Counted from the first letter of the stretch, positions 46,600 through 60,340 are shown. The stretch: DNA of 64,000 nt from Hippophae tibetana (GCA_037013495.1 CM072807.1:12961001-13025000), one strand, 5' to 3'. Made by a program: numbers and translations. Notes: a model not told the origin generated them from the letters alone.

Positions 46600-47593
46600 A
46601 AAGAGCATCCCTTAATACAAAACAAGAAGTAACATTGTGACCAATCTTGTCACATACTTGCACAGTGGTTTATCTGAACCTACTTTCTTGAAATTCTCGT
46701 TACCAATATAATTTCTCTAAGCATAACTAGCACTTCCACTCACATAACCAAGGTTGTTTTGTTGCTTAATAAAGTAGTGAAAATTCCATTTTTATTTCTA
46801 ATTCTCTAATTGGGATTGCTTGTAGTTTCCATGAGATTATTTAGAACCATGTAAGTGATTACTATTTCTTAAAAAATGTACTGCATTTGCTTCCGTCACA
46901 TTTTATTTTTCAAGATTGTTAGTAGCCAAAATAATTCTCTCACAACTTTCCAATTAATTGTGTAAAGATCCAATAGATGTCTGAATTGTGTCATATTGAA
47001 AGTAATCTTATCGAATACCATTTAGAATATAAATAATAAGCTCTCTTTATGAAACAATCTCACTTATATAAGCTAAATGATCAAACAATATCTTGGTTTT
47101 GAGCATATATTTAGAAACTATTGAACCAACCTTCTTTAGCATCTATGATTGAACGCACAATTCCATAATTCTTCCATTGTTTCCTTATTATAGTGCAACC
47201 CAAAATCACAACATTCATTTCTTGTGTGACAGAGTTGGAAATCTAGTTTTTAACTAGAGAATCAAATTGAATTCATGTAGGCTATTCGTGTATTGGAAAT
47301 AAGGTACTCATTGTCAATAAAAGAATTAGGTCTTGGGAACAATCTATCAACAAAACACTCCAAACAATATGCCATAATAAAGATCATAAGTTTCTTTCTC
47401 CATATTAGGTAAATGTCATAATCTAAATGTACTAACAAAAAGATATTATCTGGAGGAGTAATAGATGAATCCTAAGATAAAGTGTCAAGAAATGTCATGT
47501 TAAGATTCTTGTTTATAGCAGACCATTCCTTGGTGTGATGATTAGAGGAGAGGTTGAAGAAAATACTTCTTTGTTTGAAGCTTTTGAATTCAT
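46600..47593 (-). pseudogene. copia gag, degenerate
   Basis: Starts at ATG 47593 (MNSKASNKEV) beside the PBS, then breaks into several frames with stops. Near 46675-46620 a zinc knuckle reads VQVCDKIGHNVTSC; the first cysteine is lost but C, H and C remain at the right spacing. Gag forms the virus-like particle and binds the element RNA. Confidence 0.7.
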
Positions 47594-47632
47594 AGCCATA
47601 TATCACATGAATCAAGAGCTTTGATAACATTC

Positions 47633-47926
47633 AAGAAAAACACTTTGAAAAAGAGGTTATAGTCAAAACTATAGCATACACAAAACTTTATTGATCAATT
47701 GATGATTAGCTTTGTACATAGCATAAGTCTTTATATATGAATAGTAGTTACAACATCCTTTAACAATCACATATATTATACATCAAGCAACTAGTTAGTT
47801 ACTTGTAGCTAGGATCTCAAATAATGAACTAGTTAGTAACTTGTAGCTAGGATCTTAAATAATGAACTACACACACACATACATCAGTGCACCTCACTTA
47901 GTATGTAGCACATACACTCACCAACA
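47633..47926 (-). repeat. 5' LTR of the second copia element
   Basis: About 294 bp, starting TGTTGGTGAG. A 38-bp tandem duplication lies within it (47790-47865). The 3' end is set only by the PBS position. Confidence 0.65.
47790..47865. repeat. 38-bp tandem duplication in the LTR
   Basis: actagttagttacttgtagc at 47790 recurs with two differences over the 38 bases at 47828 (actagttagtaacttgtagc), each copy followed by taggatct.aaataatga. Confidence 0.9.
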
Positions 47927-50900
47927 CATCTTACATAGTCTAGAATTACATTTTTGGAAAACTTTAGCCTTAAAATTTTCAATTTGTATACTTTAGTTCT
48001 TATACTTGAAGGTCATAGTTGGTTGACAATAATATGAATGGTAATAAAAATGATTTAAAGTATTCATGTGTTTGGTTTGACCTTTATACTGAAATGGAAT
48101 GTAAATAATTACAACACCAGTAGGAATTATCATTCCTCCCACACCTTTGAGGAATATGCTGAAATAGTTTATTTTGTCTCATACATTTGTATAATTATTT
48201 ATTATTTTTTTATCATTTTATCTCATTTAAAATGAAAAAAAATATATTTCTAATTTTGCTTAATTTATAAATTTATAAATTTTATTTTAATATTTATCAT
48301 TATTTTAATTTTATTTCTTAAACAAACATAATATATAGTAATATTCTTTCTATTGAATTCAATTCATATTACCATTTTTAGTTCTATTAAGACAAAGTTG
48401 TATGTGTTTTTCTCTAAAAATATGACTTAAGTATACTAGTTAAAAATTTAAGGATTAAAATATCTCAAAAAAATCAATTTAGACCTCAGTGTTACTCTGC
48501 CCTATTTTATATATTTTAAGTGTGCAATGTAAAATTTTTGAAAATAATAATTAAAGATTTTGCGGTAGCTTGAGTAAATAAGTTTAATATAAGGTTAAAA
48601 TTTATTGTTTATCGATCAATGGAAAGTTTAAATATGTGTGAATATTTCTAAGAGATATGATTGTAAATATCCTATATTTATTTTAAAAGTATCACTTAGT
48701 TCATGTATTTATTTATTTTATAACAATTAAATTATATTGTTAAGAAAAAGTGACTACACAAAGATAAATAACTATTTTTTTATGTTTTTTAGTTCTTTTA
48801 GTTACGACTTATTTAAGTTACAACAGTTTTTATCTAATGTAATTGAAAAAATAAATAACAATCTCAAACTTTGTACTTTAAAAAAAAGGTGTTAAAGTTT
48901 TTTTTTTATTAAATAAGTAAAAGTTATACTAGTGAGATTCAAACTTAGATTCAAGGTGGTAAATATGGGAAGAAATACCACTTGGACCAGAAGTGATCCC
49001 AAGTTATACCTTTTATATACCAAAATTAATTTCATGGCGTTGAGAAATGGGTAGCATTCAACAAATTGGTATTATACTAAGATTATACATATAATAGGGA
49101 TGTAAAGGATAAAAAGAAGAAGATGATAATATGAATTGAAATTAGTGTAAATTAACAATATTATTATTATTATATTTGTTTAATTTTGGAATAAATATTA
49201 GTATAAAGTTATAAATTAAATTAAATTAAAAAATATTCTTCTTGATTTTTAACAAGGAAACTTGAGAAAAAAATGTACCATAAAAATTAAAATATTCTAA
49301 CATATTTTTAAAAGATACGTGAAATGACTTTCCAAGCTGTATCAATCCATTCTAACGGTAAAAGTGTAAAACTAAATATAAAGAATTGTTTTATATTATC
49401 ATTAATAATATGGAAAAAAGGGTAGAAAAAGTTTAAATTACACGGAATAAGCCATGTAGATGAGCTCTCGTTACATTTTTATAATACAATATTATTATTT
49501 AATACATATGATTAAAATATTATTATTTATATCAAATATAAATATATATTAAAATAAAAAAATGAATAAGATTAAGAGATAATGACAAGTGTTAGATTGT
49601 TGTTGAATGACCAAAAAATAATTATTAAAATGATAAGTGTAATTCTTATTAACAAAATTATATATAATTTATGTAATAAATTTAATTAAAAAATATTCAA
49701 AATTTGATTTTTTTCATTCATATACTCTTTTCTAAAAATCAATGATAAAATAATATTATTTCTAAGTTAAAAGAATAAACAATTCAAATGATGCAATTAC
49801 TTATCTCATCTTAATAATAGAGAGAATTTTGCATATAATAAAATAAAAATATTTTAATTTTTATTTATTTTTATAAAAAAGAAAAGAGATTAGAAATAAG
49901 AATGAAATTAAGGAATGATATAATAAGATTTTGTTTTAATAATAACGTAAAACATGAGCCAAAAGTAATTAAAAGTAATGGGAGCTGTGTTTCCCATTTA
50001 AACTCTTTTATGATTGCGGCAGGTAAGGATTACAGAAATGTCGTCCCCATTAACACGTATAAAATAAAAGTAACACTATAATTCACGCTTATATTTAAAA
50101 TGTTAGGGGGAAAAAACGTACTTTATTACAATATTGTCGACATTAAAAAAAATGGTAGTTTAATAAAAATATATTTTAGTTTTTTATTTATAAAATATAG
50201 TAGTACAAATCTATTATTTTTATAAAAAAATCATAAAAAATTATTTTACAAAGTTAATGAATTTATAATACTTCTATTTATTAAAAAAAAATGATATATT
50301 ATAAGTTATTTATATTTACACAATAAATTTTTACTATCTTTTCGCAAATAGATTTATCTTACCAATCTTATAAATAAAATTTTAAAATATATTTTAAAAA
50401 AAATAAATAACGGGAATTATGAGTTATCATACCCTTCGTTCTTATCAAAATTCGATCGACAATCAGTCCTTTCTTCACTTTAATTTCAACAAGACATCTA
50501 GTAAAAAAAAATCAAAATAGGTAAATACTTAAACACATAAATGTACAATTAGCAGAAAAAAAAAACACATGAATGTACTATAAGAAAATTAAACATAACG
50601 ATTAATTAGAAGCGATGTCCAATTACGATCCCATAATTTTAGTGGTAAAATTTTTACTCATAATTTTGAATTGAATTATAACACTATATTCTCATATATT
50701 TAATTTAAAGTGATTTTTATATACATTTATAGTTTATAAAATGCAACTTTATCAATTTTTAAAGTTAAAGTTAACATTTTTTATAAAATCTATTAATAGA
50801 TGTATACATTAACTTAAATTTTTTTAAAATCAAAATATCATTATTAGAGTTCATGTTTTTAAACATAAATAACCTCAAATGATGAATATATTACAAGTGT

Positions 50901-52107
50901 TTGATTATATATATTTAAACTGAGAAAAAGATGACCTACAATCTCTTAATGCTCTACATACCGTTTAAATGATACAACATATATGAAAATATCCCTCTTA
51001 TCAATTTTTTATTGTAATTAGATTTTATTTTGAATCCCAGTTTCCTTAACCCTAGTCTAATATATATATTAAAGATATTATTTATCATTCTCTAACTAAT
51101 TTAAATTTTTAAAAAAGTTTACTATGTTACTAAATTTATTATTTTTTCAAAACTATAAATCCAAATTTGTTTAACTTGTTTTTATTTTTAATATCATCTA
51201 AAAAATAATATATGTTTCATATTTTCGTATATTTTGAACATATATCGAACACTTATTTTTAATTAAATTTTAATATAAATATTAAAAAATATTTAAATTA
51301 TAAGATAAATGTTAAAAATATATACGTTCAAAATGTATAATAGTGTTCTAAATAATAATATAAAAATATAGAACAAGTATTATAATTAATCATTCATATT
51401 CATATGTATAATTCCTAAAAACATGGTAGAGAAGGAATAAAATATGACAGAGAGGGAATAAGGACACTCACAAATTTGAGATCATTTATATTTACTGTTT
51501 TCTTATTTTCTTTATTTATTTTATTCGTCAAATTCATAATATCTAATTACAAAAATATCCCTTATTTTAGTTATATATATTATTTTAAAATAATATTCAA
51601 GTAAATTATATTTTTATTCTGATTACTTAAAATATTAAAAAACACACAGAAATAAAATAAGTTTTTCTATTTTAATTTAGGTTTATTACTATTTCAATTT
51701 ACTCTTAATACGAGCTTATGAATTAGTAAACACAGCCATACTATTTTGAGATAAAAAAGAAGAGGCATTTACTGTGGTTTGAAAGGACAAAAAAAGTATA
51801 TAAGTAAGTATAAATTAATGGAGTTCTTTTAGGGCATTCAGAGCAATTTAGCCATTAATTTCATAATATATAAGCAGGAAAATGCTAATATTAATAGTAA
51901 TGATGAAGAGGCATAATGAAGAAAAGGATTGATGATTAGGATTAATTAAGACATCCATCATCATCCCCACTAGCTACCAACTACCTGTAGTTGTACTGCA
52001 TATTAATTACCACCATCAACAATTTATCATCATGCATGTCTTCAAGGTTCAACAACAAAAAACCGACTTACTTTGAAATAAAATAAAAAATATATAAAAA
52101 AAAGTCC
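47927..52107. other. AT-rich intergenic DNA
   Basis: About 4.2 kb with no supported gene, RNA or paired repeat. Slightly less AT-rich patches at 48930-49030 and 49975-50060 give no recognisable product. The last 200 bases are probably the 3' UTR and terminator of the VQ gene, since that gene is transcribed leftward. Confidence 0.5.
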
Positions 52108-53103
52108 CTATTGATCATGAGAAGGAGAAATCCAAGAAGTAGTGATTGTAGAAACATTGTGAGCTGGAAGTAATGTATTCCCCTGAGAATCTAATCTTCC
52201 TCCATTTTCAGAGTCATGAGGGTTTGTAATATTCACATATCCAATATGGTTTCTCATATTCATTTCTTGATCAATAACAGTTAATCCTAAATTACTTCCT
52301 TGATCAGCTGAAACATGAGAAGCGTATTGATTTTGTGGGAAAGACTGGTCATGATATGGAAGAGATGGGTTATGATAATCAGTTATTTGTGGTTGGAATA
52401 AGTGATTAATATTAGAAGTATTTGAACAAGATTGAAATGATGAGGAGGTGGTCTGAAGTTTTTGAGGAGAAGGACGTAATAAAGGGTAGGGTGGTCCAAT
52501 ATTTGAGGGTACTGAGCCAAATAGATCGAACCTAATATTACGAGAAAGTAAAGACGAAGTAGACGTTGAAAATGGAGGAGCTGGAATACCAGTAAATTCT
52601 TGAACCATTGCTCTGAAATTTGAAGTGTCCGTGTTGAGAACTGTAGTTGGTGCTCTCCTTGAAGCTCTGCTCCTTTTCTTTGAGTTTCTGGCTACTAATT
52701 TTGTTGAGCTTTTGGAACCACTAACATGAATACTATTTTCCATACCAGATGATGATATTGCAAATGGGCCTTTTGAACTACTGCCTTGTGGGTTTAGCAA
52801 GAAATTTGGATTTGGGTTTTGGTTTGGTTGTTGAGAATATTGAGAGAATTCTTCAAGTTGAAGATCTATATTGGATAAGAGATCAAAAGGGAGTGGTTGG
52901 TGGGTTTGGTATTGAGAGAGAAATGAAGATTGGTCATCTGGGTTTGCTAATTTTGAATTACAATTACCAAAGTGGGACAAAGTAGGTGGATTATTGTTAA
53001 GAAAGATTGGAATGGATTCAGATCGGACTGAATTGTACTCTTCTTCTTGATCACCACCTCCGCTACTTGAAGATTGCATACTTCCACTATTATCAGAATC
53101 CAT
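52108..53103 (-). CDS. VQ motif-containing protein (VQ30/VQ33-like), intronless
   Basis: A single uninterrupted frame of 331 residues from ATG at 53103 to a stop at 52108. Residues 163-172 are FRAMVQEFTG, an exact match to the VQ consensus FxxxVQxhTG, preceded by the basic stretch SKKRSRASRRAPTTVLNTDT (141-160) and followed by IPAPPF. This extended context is that of the VQ30/VQ33 branch rather than of the shorter JAV1/VQ22 proteins. VQ proteins are plant nuclear cofactors that bind group I/IIc WRKY factors through this motif. The rest is low-complexity, rich in Ser, Asn, Gln and Pro, with no membrane segment. Lack of introns is typical of the family. The residues GMENSIH and the C-terminal TTSWISPS may be short conserved patches. 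It looks functional. Confidence 0.93.
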   Translation of the reverse strand: MDSDNSGSMQSSSSGGGDQEEEYNSVRSESIPIFLNNNPPTLSHFGNCNSKLANPDDQSSFLSQYQTHQPLPFDLLSNIDLQLEEFSQYSQQPNQNPNPNFLLNPQGSSSKGPFAISSSGMENSIHVSGSKSSTKLVARNSKKRSRASRRAPTTVLNTDTSNFRAMVQEFTGIPAPPFSTSTSSLLSRNIRFDLFGSVPSNIGPPYPLLRPSPQKLQTTSSSFQSCSNTSNINHLFQPQITDYHNPSLPYHDQSFPQNQYASHVSADQGSNLGLTVIDQEMNMRNHIGYVNITNPHDSENGGRLDSQGNTLLPAHNVSTITTSWISPSHDQ

Positions 53104-53335
53104 ATTTTTACCTACAAATTAATTAACACATATAATTAATAAAACTATTACAACCAAATTAAACAAAAACAAACAACCCAAATAATCTTTATATAGTAAT
53201 AGATCATCAACCTTTATGAAAGAACAAAAATCTTTGAAGCTAGCTAGCTCTGATCTGAAATGGAACCAATTAATCTTCTTCTTGTCTTTTTGCTTGGACC
53301 AAAAGCTAGTTTGTATCAAAAGAAGAGGAAAAAAA

Positions 53336-53366
53336 TATATCTATATATATATATATATATTATAAA
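53336..53366 (-). promoter_or_regulatory. (TA)n tract, probable TATA region of the VQ gene
   Basis: An uninterrupted (TA)10 run at 53342-53361 lies about 240-260 bases upstream of the ATG. It would put transcription start near 53310 and give a leader of about 200 bases. It is also a microsatellite, so a regulatory role is inference. Confidence 0.45.
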
Positions 53367-53684
53367 GTCCGTAGATCTCTGCTTCTGAATTATGGGATAT
53401 GGCTATGTATGTCAAGTTTGAATAGATAGGGTAGAGGGTACTTTTTTCTTCTTCTTCAACTCTTTCTCTCTTTTAATAAGTGTGAGAGAACTAGGGCTTC
53501 AGAGAAGCTGTGGAATTTGGAAAAGAAATAAAATAAAAAGTATAATTTTTCTTTTCTGTAATTTGTTTTTTTTTAATTTGAATAGGCTTTTAGGAAGATC
53601 CCCCTAGAGAGTGGCAAATCGAGTGGGGTAGCCTTTTAGGAAAGAAGAAAAAACGGAGTTACTCGTAACCGGTGGCTAGTAACG

Positions 53685-53690
53685 GGTCAA
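53685..53690 (-). promoter_or_regulatory. W-box (TTGACC) upstream of the VQ gene
   Basis: Read on the minus strand, TTGACC lies about 585 bases before the ATG. W-boxes bind WRKY factors, the known partners of VQ proteins, which would fit feedback control. A single hexamer can occur by chance. Confidence 0.35.
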
Positions 53691-54130
53691 ATTCAAAGTG
53701 AATGAGAGATAAAGAGGGTTGGCCTATATTTTATGAATGTGAAAGTTAGAAAGGGATTGAAAGTTGAAGTATTTGAAAATAGAGAAAAATTGCATCAGGA
53801 TACTTAATTATGCAAATTAAACTAGTTTAATTCTTTATTATTTTTTATAATATTATATTCATTTTTTTATTTAATATTGACAACATAAAGGTAAATAATC
53901 AAATTTTAAGTTTTTTTTTATCAATTTTATTGTTATCCTTTGATTATTACTAAGAAAATTCAATGAAGTTGGTATATCAATAAGAGTCGAAAAACATTAA
54001 AAAAATAGAATTGTTTTTTGGTAATTTATCCTTATAATTTCATTTTAATAAAAGATTTAAATGGTTATAAAAATTAATAAATAAATTAAACTATACTTAT
54101 TGATATAATTAATTAAAGGAATTGTGTTGT

Positions 54131-55715
54131 TGATTTATAAATTTTGTATTTTATAAGTGCACAAATCACTTTGTAAAAAACGATAAGTACTTTCAATATC
54201 GGTCTAAAGAAGAACTACATGATTTTAAATAATTCAACAAATATATTTAAAAAATACAAAAAATAAACCTAAATATTCTGTGAAGATATTTAGGTTTTAA
54301 AAAGTCTAAATTAATAACATAAAATTAAAACATATAAATAAAATTGATTTAAATAATTTTAGGCAGATAAACAATTAGCACTCAATAGAGAATTTATGTG
54401 ATTTATTAGCTAGTTAGTTATACTTGCTTAAAAATAATTAGGTTATTTAAAATATAAATTAAAGTTATTCATTTTTCATTTTTTGGATGAAAATATCTTT
54501 AGGCAAGGATTAAATCTTTTGTTAATAAAACCAATTAATATCCTTAAGCAAGGATTATCAACTAATTAAGTTAAATTATGTTTTTTTATAAGGAAATAAC
54601 AAATAATCTAAATCATTGTTTTAACCAAAGAACATAATTTAGACTCTTATTCAATATCTAAAAATTATATACTTTACTAATTTTTAGATTTTAAATCTAT
54701 TAATAAAAATATATCGTCAATATATTTTTCTATAATAAACTTTGTATAAATCTTGAATGAATAAATAAACTCAATTTATTTTATTAAAATATTTTCCTAA
54801 ATTAATCTTTCACAAACATGACAACATAACAAATATTCCATAGTAATAGTCAGCCAAATATTCTTAGATTTAATAAATGATTACTAAATTAAAAATAATG
54901 TTAAAAAGATACATAAAGATTAAATTTGTTAATAATCAAACACAATTAAAATATATACTTTAATATATTTTTAGTGTATAGACAAATTTTGTAATGATCT
55001 ATGATATGGAATACCTCTAAAAGATCTATCTGTACTATTTATTGAATAAAAAACTATTACAAAACTAAAAAAATAAAATTGTAGCTCACTAAAAATTTCT
55101 AAGCTGTAAAAACTACAAAACCTACCTAAAATTTCTATTTGATATATGGTATCTGATATCTTTTACAAGAGAAAAACGATTTATTTATAGCTAGAAACTG
55201 GTGAGAAAAATATATCATGAAAGAAAAATCATAATGCATTGGAGCCTAATGTTTCCTTCATTGCGACCCATGTTACAATTTTGTTCGCCACAAATCAATA
55301 CCAAATAGGTCGCACCACGACCCAAATAATAATCACTGCTCAAATCAAGTTGCATGAATTGTGACTTTAAATAGAGTGGAGTGCATCGCAGCCCATTGTG
55401 TTTCACACCACAACCTACATTGCTTTACTTCACTTTCTTGTTTCACCGCTTACAAATTAGTTGGATCACATGTAAGCCTTACATGTATTTTTTTTATTTT
55501 TTTTTAAGTTTCAAATGAGTGCTTTTAGACATGAATATTCAAGTATTAATAATTTAATTAAATTTGAAGTTAAAAATATATGAAAATAATGAAAAATACT
55601 CGTTATCCTGAATACATAAATTTGCTTTAAATATTGATAAAATCATGCATATTCAATTATATTTATTATATTTAAGTGTAAATAAATTACTAAATATTAA
55701 TATTTTTTAAGCGCT
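54131..55715 (+). repeat. 1.6-kb direct repeat, copy 1
   Basis: Parallels 56847-58446 with an offset of about 2.73 kb. Shared landmarks in order include ggtctaaag.gaa, gattttaaataattcaacaa, aaataaacctaaa.att, ccttagg/caaggatta, taattcttagattta, cttttacaagagaaaaa, gatttattta, cacttcactttct and tatgcatattcaa. Identity is perhaps 75 percent. It begins with a gtgcacaaatcac...ggtcta segment resembling the motif split by LTR A. No coding frame. Confidence 0.7.
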
Positions 55716-56846
55716 CGTTATAATCCTCAATCAACTTCTTACTAGAGGCAAGTGATCAAATTAAATTAAGCTAACTTAAATCATTTCGTAAATTAAAATA
55801 GGTACATTTAATAAATGTAACAAGTTTTTAAATCTCTAGATTGTCTTAATGGATGAGTTAAGTCTCGCAAGAGTTTTCATAAATCATTCCCACAAACATC
55901 CTACTGAATGAACAAACTAAAAAGAAATAAAAAAAACAAAATATAAATTAAAATTAAAAATAACAAAGTAAAAATTAAATAACAAAACTTCTCATGCTTT
56001 AGCATTTTTTAAGTTCATAATTAAATCTAAAGCATAAGCTAGATCAATATCTCAAATATTCATAGTTTATTGTAAAAATTATTTACAAATTCCAAATTTA
56101 TGTTTCATAACAAAAATGTATCAATCTTGACTCACTCAATTTCAGTTTTAGAAATTTGAATTCACTTTGACTCTAATTCTTATAAGACATACTCTAAATA
56201 TTATGTAGATTCTATGGTTTCAAGCACTCAATCAAAGATATATGCAAATAGAAGTTATATTACAAAACTTCTCATGTTTTAGCATCTTTTAAATTCATAA
56301 TTAAATCTAAAGCATAAGCTAGATCAATATATCAAATATTCATAGTTTATTGTAAAAATCATTTACAAATCCCAAATTCATGTTTCATAACAAAAATATA
56401 TCAATCTTGACTCACCCATTTTCAGTTTTAGAAATTCAAATTCACTTTGACTCTAACTCTCATAAGACATACTCTAAATATTATGTAGATTCTATGGTTT
56501 CAAGCACTCAATCAAAGGTATATGCAAATAGAAGTTATATAATGAAATGAACTAATGAGTTTGCATATGATAAAATAAGAAAGGCTTAAAAAGTGTGTAA
56601 TATTGATTCCATGAAAGGAATTAAATGATAGAATTTATAAAGAAATCACATATTATTTTCATGCATAAATTAAAATCATTATCAACTATATGCCTTGGAG
56701 ATGAATGAAAATGTAATGGTTTAAAGGAGATTTATTTCTTATTTTTCTTTTGTAATAGCTATTCTCAAAAGTACAAAATGGTATTTAATATTTTTGATAA
56801 TAAAAATTTAAAATTATATTGCTACCCAACAAAGGTTCCAAAAACT
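55716..56846. other. Spacer between the two 1.6-kb direct repeats
   Basis: Contains a 280-bp tandem duplication and otherwise AT-rich sequence without gene. If the flanking repeats are LTRs, this would be an interior of only 1.1 kb; a tandem array of a longer unit is the alternative. Confidence 0.5.
55981..56541 (+). repeat. 280-bp tandem duplication, two copies
   Basis: aaaacttctcatgctttagc at 55984 recurs at 56264, and the copies stay parallel to gcaaatagaagttatat at the end of each. Differences are few (about 15 of 280), so this is the youngest repeat in the right part of the window. Confidence 0.92.
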
Positions 56847-58446
56847 TGATGTACAAATTTTATATTTTTTTAATAGCTCGTAAGTACACATATCACTTTA
56901 TAAGAAGTAATAAATATACTTCTAATATTGGTCTAAAGAGAAGACATATGGTTTTAAATAATTCAACAAATATTTTAAAAACAAATATAAAAAATAAACC
57001 TAAACATTATATCGTGACATTTGACTTTTGAAAGTAGAACTAATAACATAAAATTAAAGGATATGAATAAAATTGATTGAAAAAATTATAGGCAAATAAA
57101 CAATTAACATTTAACAAAGAATTTATGAGATTTATTTGGCTAATTAAGCATACTTGCTTAAAATTACCGAGTTATTAAAAATAATAAATTAAGGTTATTA
57201 ATTTTTTTCTTTTTTATATGAAAATATCCTTAGGTACATAATATATTATTTATTAATAAAAAAAATTAATATCCTTAGATGGGATTACCAAATGATTAAA
57301 TTAAATTATGTTTTGTTTCTAAAAAAATAACAAACAATCTAAATCACTACTTTAAATAGAGTACATAGTTTAGACTATTATTTAAAGTGTCAAAATTAGA
57401 TCCTAAAATCTAACTTATACATTTTAAATCCATTAGAAAAACTATGTCGTAAATATATTTTTCTATAATAAACTTTACAAAATTCTTAAGTAAAGAAATA
57501 AACTCAAGTTATTTTATAAAAATATTTTTCTAAATTAATCTTTTACAAACATGATAGCATAACTAATATCTCATAGTAATATTCTACCATAAATGCTTAG
57601 ATTTAATGAGTAATTAGTAAATTAAAAATAATATTCAAAAGATACATACAAATTAAATCTACAAATAATCAAATATAATAAAAATTTATACCTTAAGGTA
57701 TTCTTAGTATGCAAATAATTGTTGTTATGATATGTGATCTAAAAGGCCTCTAAAAGATATGTTTATACTATTTGTTGAATCAAAACTATTACAAAACTAA
57801 GAAAATAAAATTGTAGCTAACAAAAAATTCTTAAGTTGCAAAACTACAAAATCTATCTAATTTTTCTATCTTATACTTAATATTTGATATGATCTTATAT
57901 CTTTTACAAGAGAAAAATGATTTATTTATAACTGAAAACTGACAAGAAAAAAGAATAGTGAAGGAAAAATCATCACGCACCTCGTTCCCCCATTGTAGCC
58001 TACGTTACATTTTGGTTCACCTTAAATCAATCTTGAGCAAGTCATGTCGTGGCCCAAATATTCCTCATTACGTTTCAGCTCAAACTACATGAATTATGAA
58101 GTCAAACAAAGTTAAGTGTGGTATGACCCACTGTGTTTCATAATGCATCCCATGTTGCATTACTTCACTTTCTTATTTTATCTCTTATAAATTGGTTGTA
58201 TCACTTATAAACCTTACATATATGATCTTTTTATTCTTCCAAGTTAAGAATGAATGCTTTCAAGCATGAATCTTCAATTCATATTAATTAAATTAAATAT
58301 GAAGTTAAAAATATTTGAAAACAACAAAAAATACCTATAATTTTGAACATATAGATTTGCTTTATACAATGATAAAATTATGCATATTTAAATCTATTTA
58401 TAACATTTAATGAAAAATAAATCACGAAATATTATTGCTTTTTAAT
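56847..58446 (+). repeat. 1.6-kb direct repeat, copy 2
   Basis: Second copy of 54131-55715, in the same orientation. Its start (acatatcactttataagaag) and end (ttatgcatatttaaatct) match the first copy loosely. Confidence 0.7.
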
Positions 58447-60340
58447 TATATATCAGTTGTCACTTGTCCTTCAAAATAAGTGAATGTATGACATTTTTGA
58501 ATAAATATGTTGCATAAATAAATTTATGAAATTTTAAATAGAAAGCTACTACAAATAATTTAATAAATTTTAATATTTATGAATAGGAAAGTATATTTTT
58601 GCATTAAACAAGTGTTAATACCAATTCATCCAAAGTTGATGCAGGTACATTTGCTTTTGAAATGGATCACTTTCATCAATTTTTTTTTATGACATATCTC
58701 AAGTCACATAGTTTTTTAAAAGGTATGAAATAAGTACAAATTTTACTTTTCACTCAAATATTAAGGAAAGTTGCACATAACATGCAAGTGACTTGCTTTT
58801 ATCCATAGATAAACTTGTGTTTTAAATTTGTTATTTTTTTCTTACTATTTTTTATTTGGTTGGAAAAAGCTTAAAAAATTTATCAAGTGTGTTATATAAT
58901 TTAAATTTTTTTAATTTACTATTGATTCATTTTTACGAGGAGTTTGATATATATTACACGTCATATTATTTTATATTTTTTATTTTCAAAGAAAAAATAG
59001 CACAAACACACAAATATATATAGACTATGCTTGGACATGCTAATGAAACTTTCACATTAAATATATATCATTGTACTATATACCATTTGACTTGCCTTTT
59101 ATTTAGCTCAATTTTATATTTATTTTTTAAATTTTGTCACTCTTTGCAAGTTATTAAATTTGTGTTTAAAAAAATATACATAAATCTTATTATTTAATTA
59201 TAGTTTTCAAATTTTATATTAAAAAGTAGTTTTAGTTGTTTCTAGCTTATAATATACAATTTATAGCATAAAACAAAAATATACACAAACTACAAAGTGA
59301 AACAAATAAAAATATATTATAATTATTCGTAGCTAATAAACAAGAAGAGCATTTTGATAACAATTTTGTGCCTAACTATAAAGTGAGTTTTGAATTTGCA
59401 TAGAAAAGTTGGCTAATTAAAGGACAAGAAGAGCAGTAGAGGCCAAGAAAAAAAAAACAGACAACAAATTAAAAACTCAAGTTTACCCCTAGATAAAAAC
59501 ATGTTATGTGCATATCATGTGCAATGTTTTTCGATTCTAATGTAAATAGTAAAATTTGTACTCAATTTACACTTTTTAACTAGCTATATACGTGACTTGA
59601 GAGAAAATATTAAGTATAATAAAAATATAAACAAATTAATTAATTAATAAATACCTAAAGCATCACTTACTAATCCAAAGCATATCATACATATAAATAT
59701 CTCTCATTTCCAATTACAAAAATAAAATATAAGAAACATTCTAATTAAGTTAAACTTAACTTCATATTACTTTTGACCAAAGTATCATCGAATCTTCTAC
59801 TAATCTTTCACTTTATATTTATACAAAATACAAACAAAATCAACAATTAAACAATTTAGAATTAGAGAATATCAAAAGCTAGCAACAATATTTATATTTA
59901 AATATAACAATATGAGCACATTATTCAATAATAATTTACAAGACCAATATATAAAATGGTATTCACTATTTATCATGTGGTATAATAATGGGTCATAATT
60001 ATATTTAAAAATAAAGTAAAAAGATTAATTTTTAAAGACGTAGAGGGGAATCAAAAGTAAAAAACTCATAAAAATATCTACATATATATTTACATATGTC
60101 AAGACTCACTCCAAAATATTACATTACTTAAAAGAAATCTTGAAAATTTATAAATTTTTTGACATGATTTCCCATACTTTTCTACTTAATTAAACTAACA
60201 TATAAAAACAAAATATAACATCAACTTGTTTTATAATATACACATCTCATAATTCATTTGTTTGGACTTAAAAGTATAGACACAAGTGATATCAACTTAT
60301 TATATAATCAACAATATATATAACAATAATATCAAATTAA
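58447..60340. other. AT-rich intergenic DNA
   Basis: No gene, RNA or paired repeat recognised in about 1.9 kb. Confidence 0.5.

Larger units (their letters stand above)
45930..47926 (-). mobile_element. 5' portion of a second Ty1/copia element, truncated in the pre-integrase region
   Basis: On the minus strand: LTR start TGTTGGTGAG at 47926, LTR to about 47633, a mutated PBS (tgttatcaaagctc), a gag start ATG at 47593, a decayed zinc knuckle, protease/pre-integrase and then loss of similarity near 45930. No 3' LTR, integrase core or RT follows, so the element is broken. It lies head to tail with the internally deleted copia but is a different family, because its LTR sequence is unrelated. Confidence 0.75.
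53104..54130. other. 5' leader and promoter region of the VQ gene, then AT-rich DNA
   Basis: The first 600 bases upstream of the ATG have mixed composition and no other frame of note. The minus-strand open frame at 53319-53119 lacks an ATG start and is not an uORF. Beyond 53780 the sequence becomes AT-rich. Confidence 0.5.

Noticed and set aside
53119..53319. 66-residue minus-strand frame just upstream of the VQ start, considered as an uORF
   Set aside because: It begins at TTG, not ATG, and its hydrophobic end is typical of AT-rich leader sequence.
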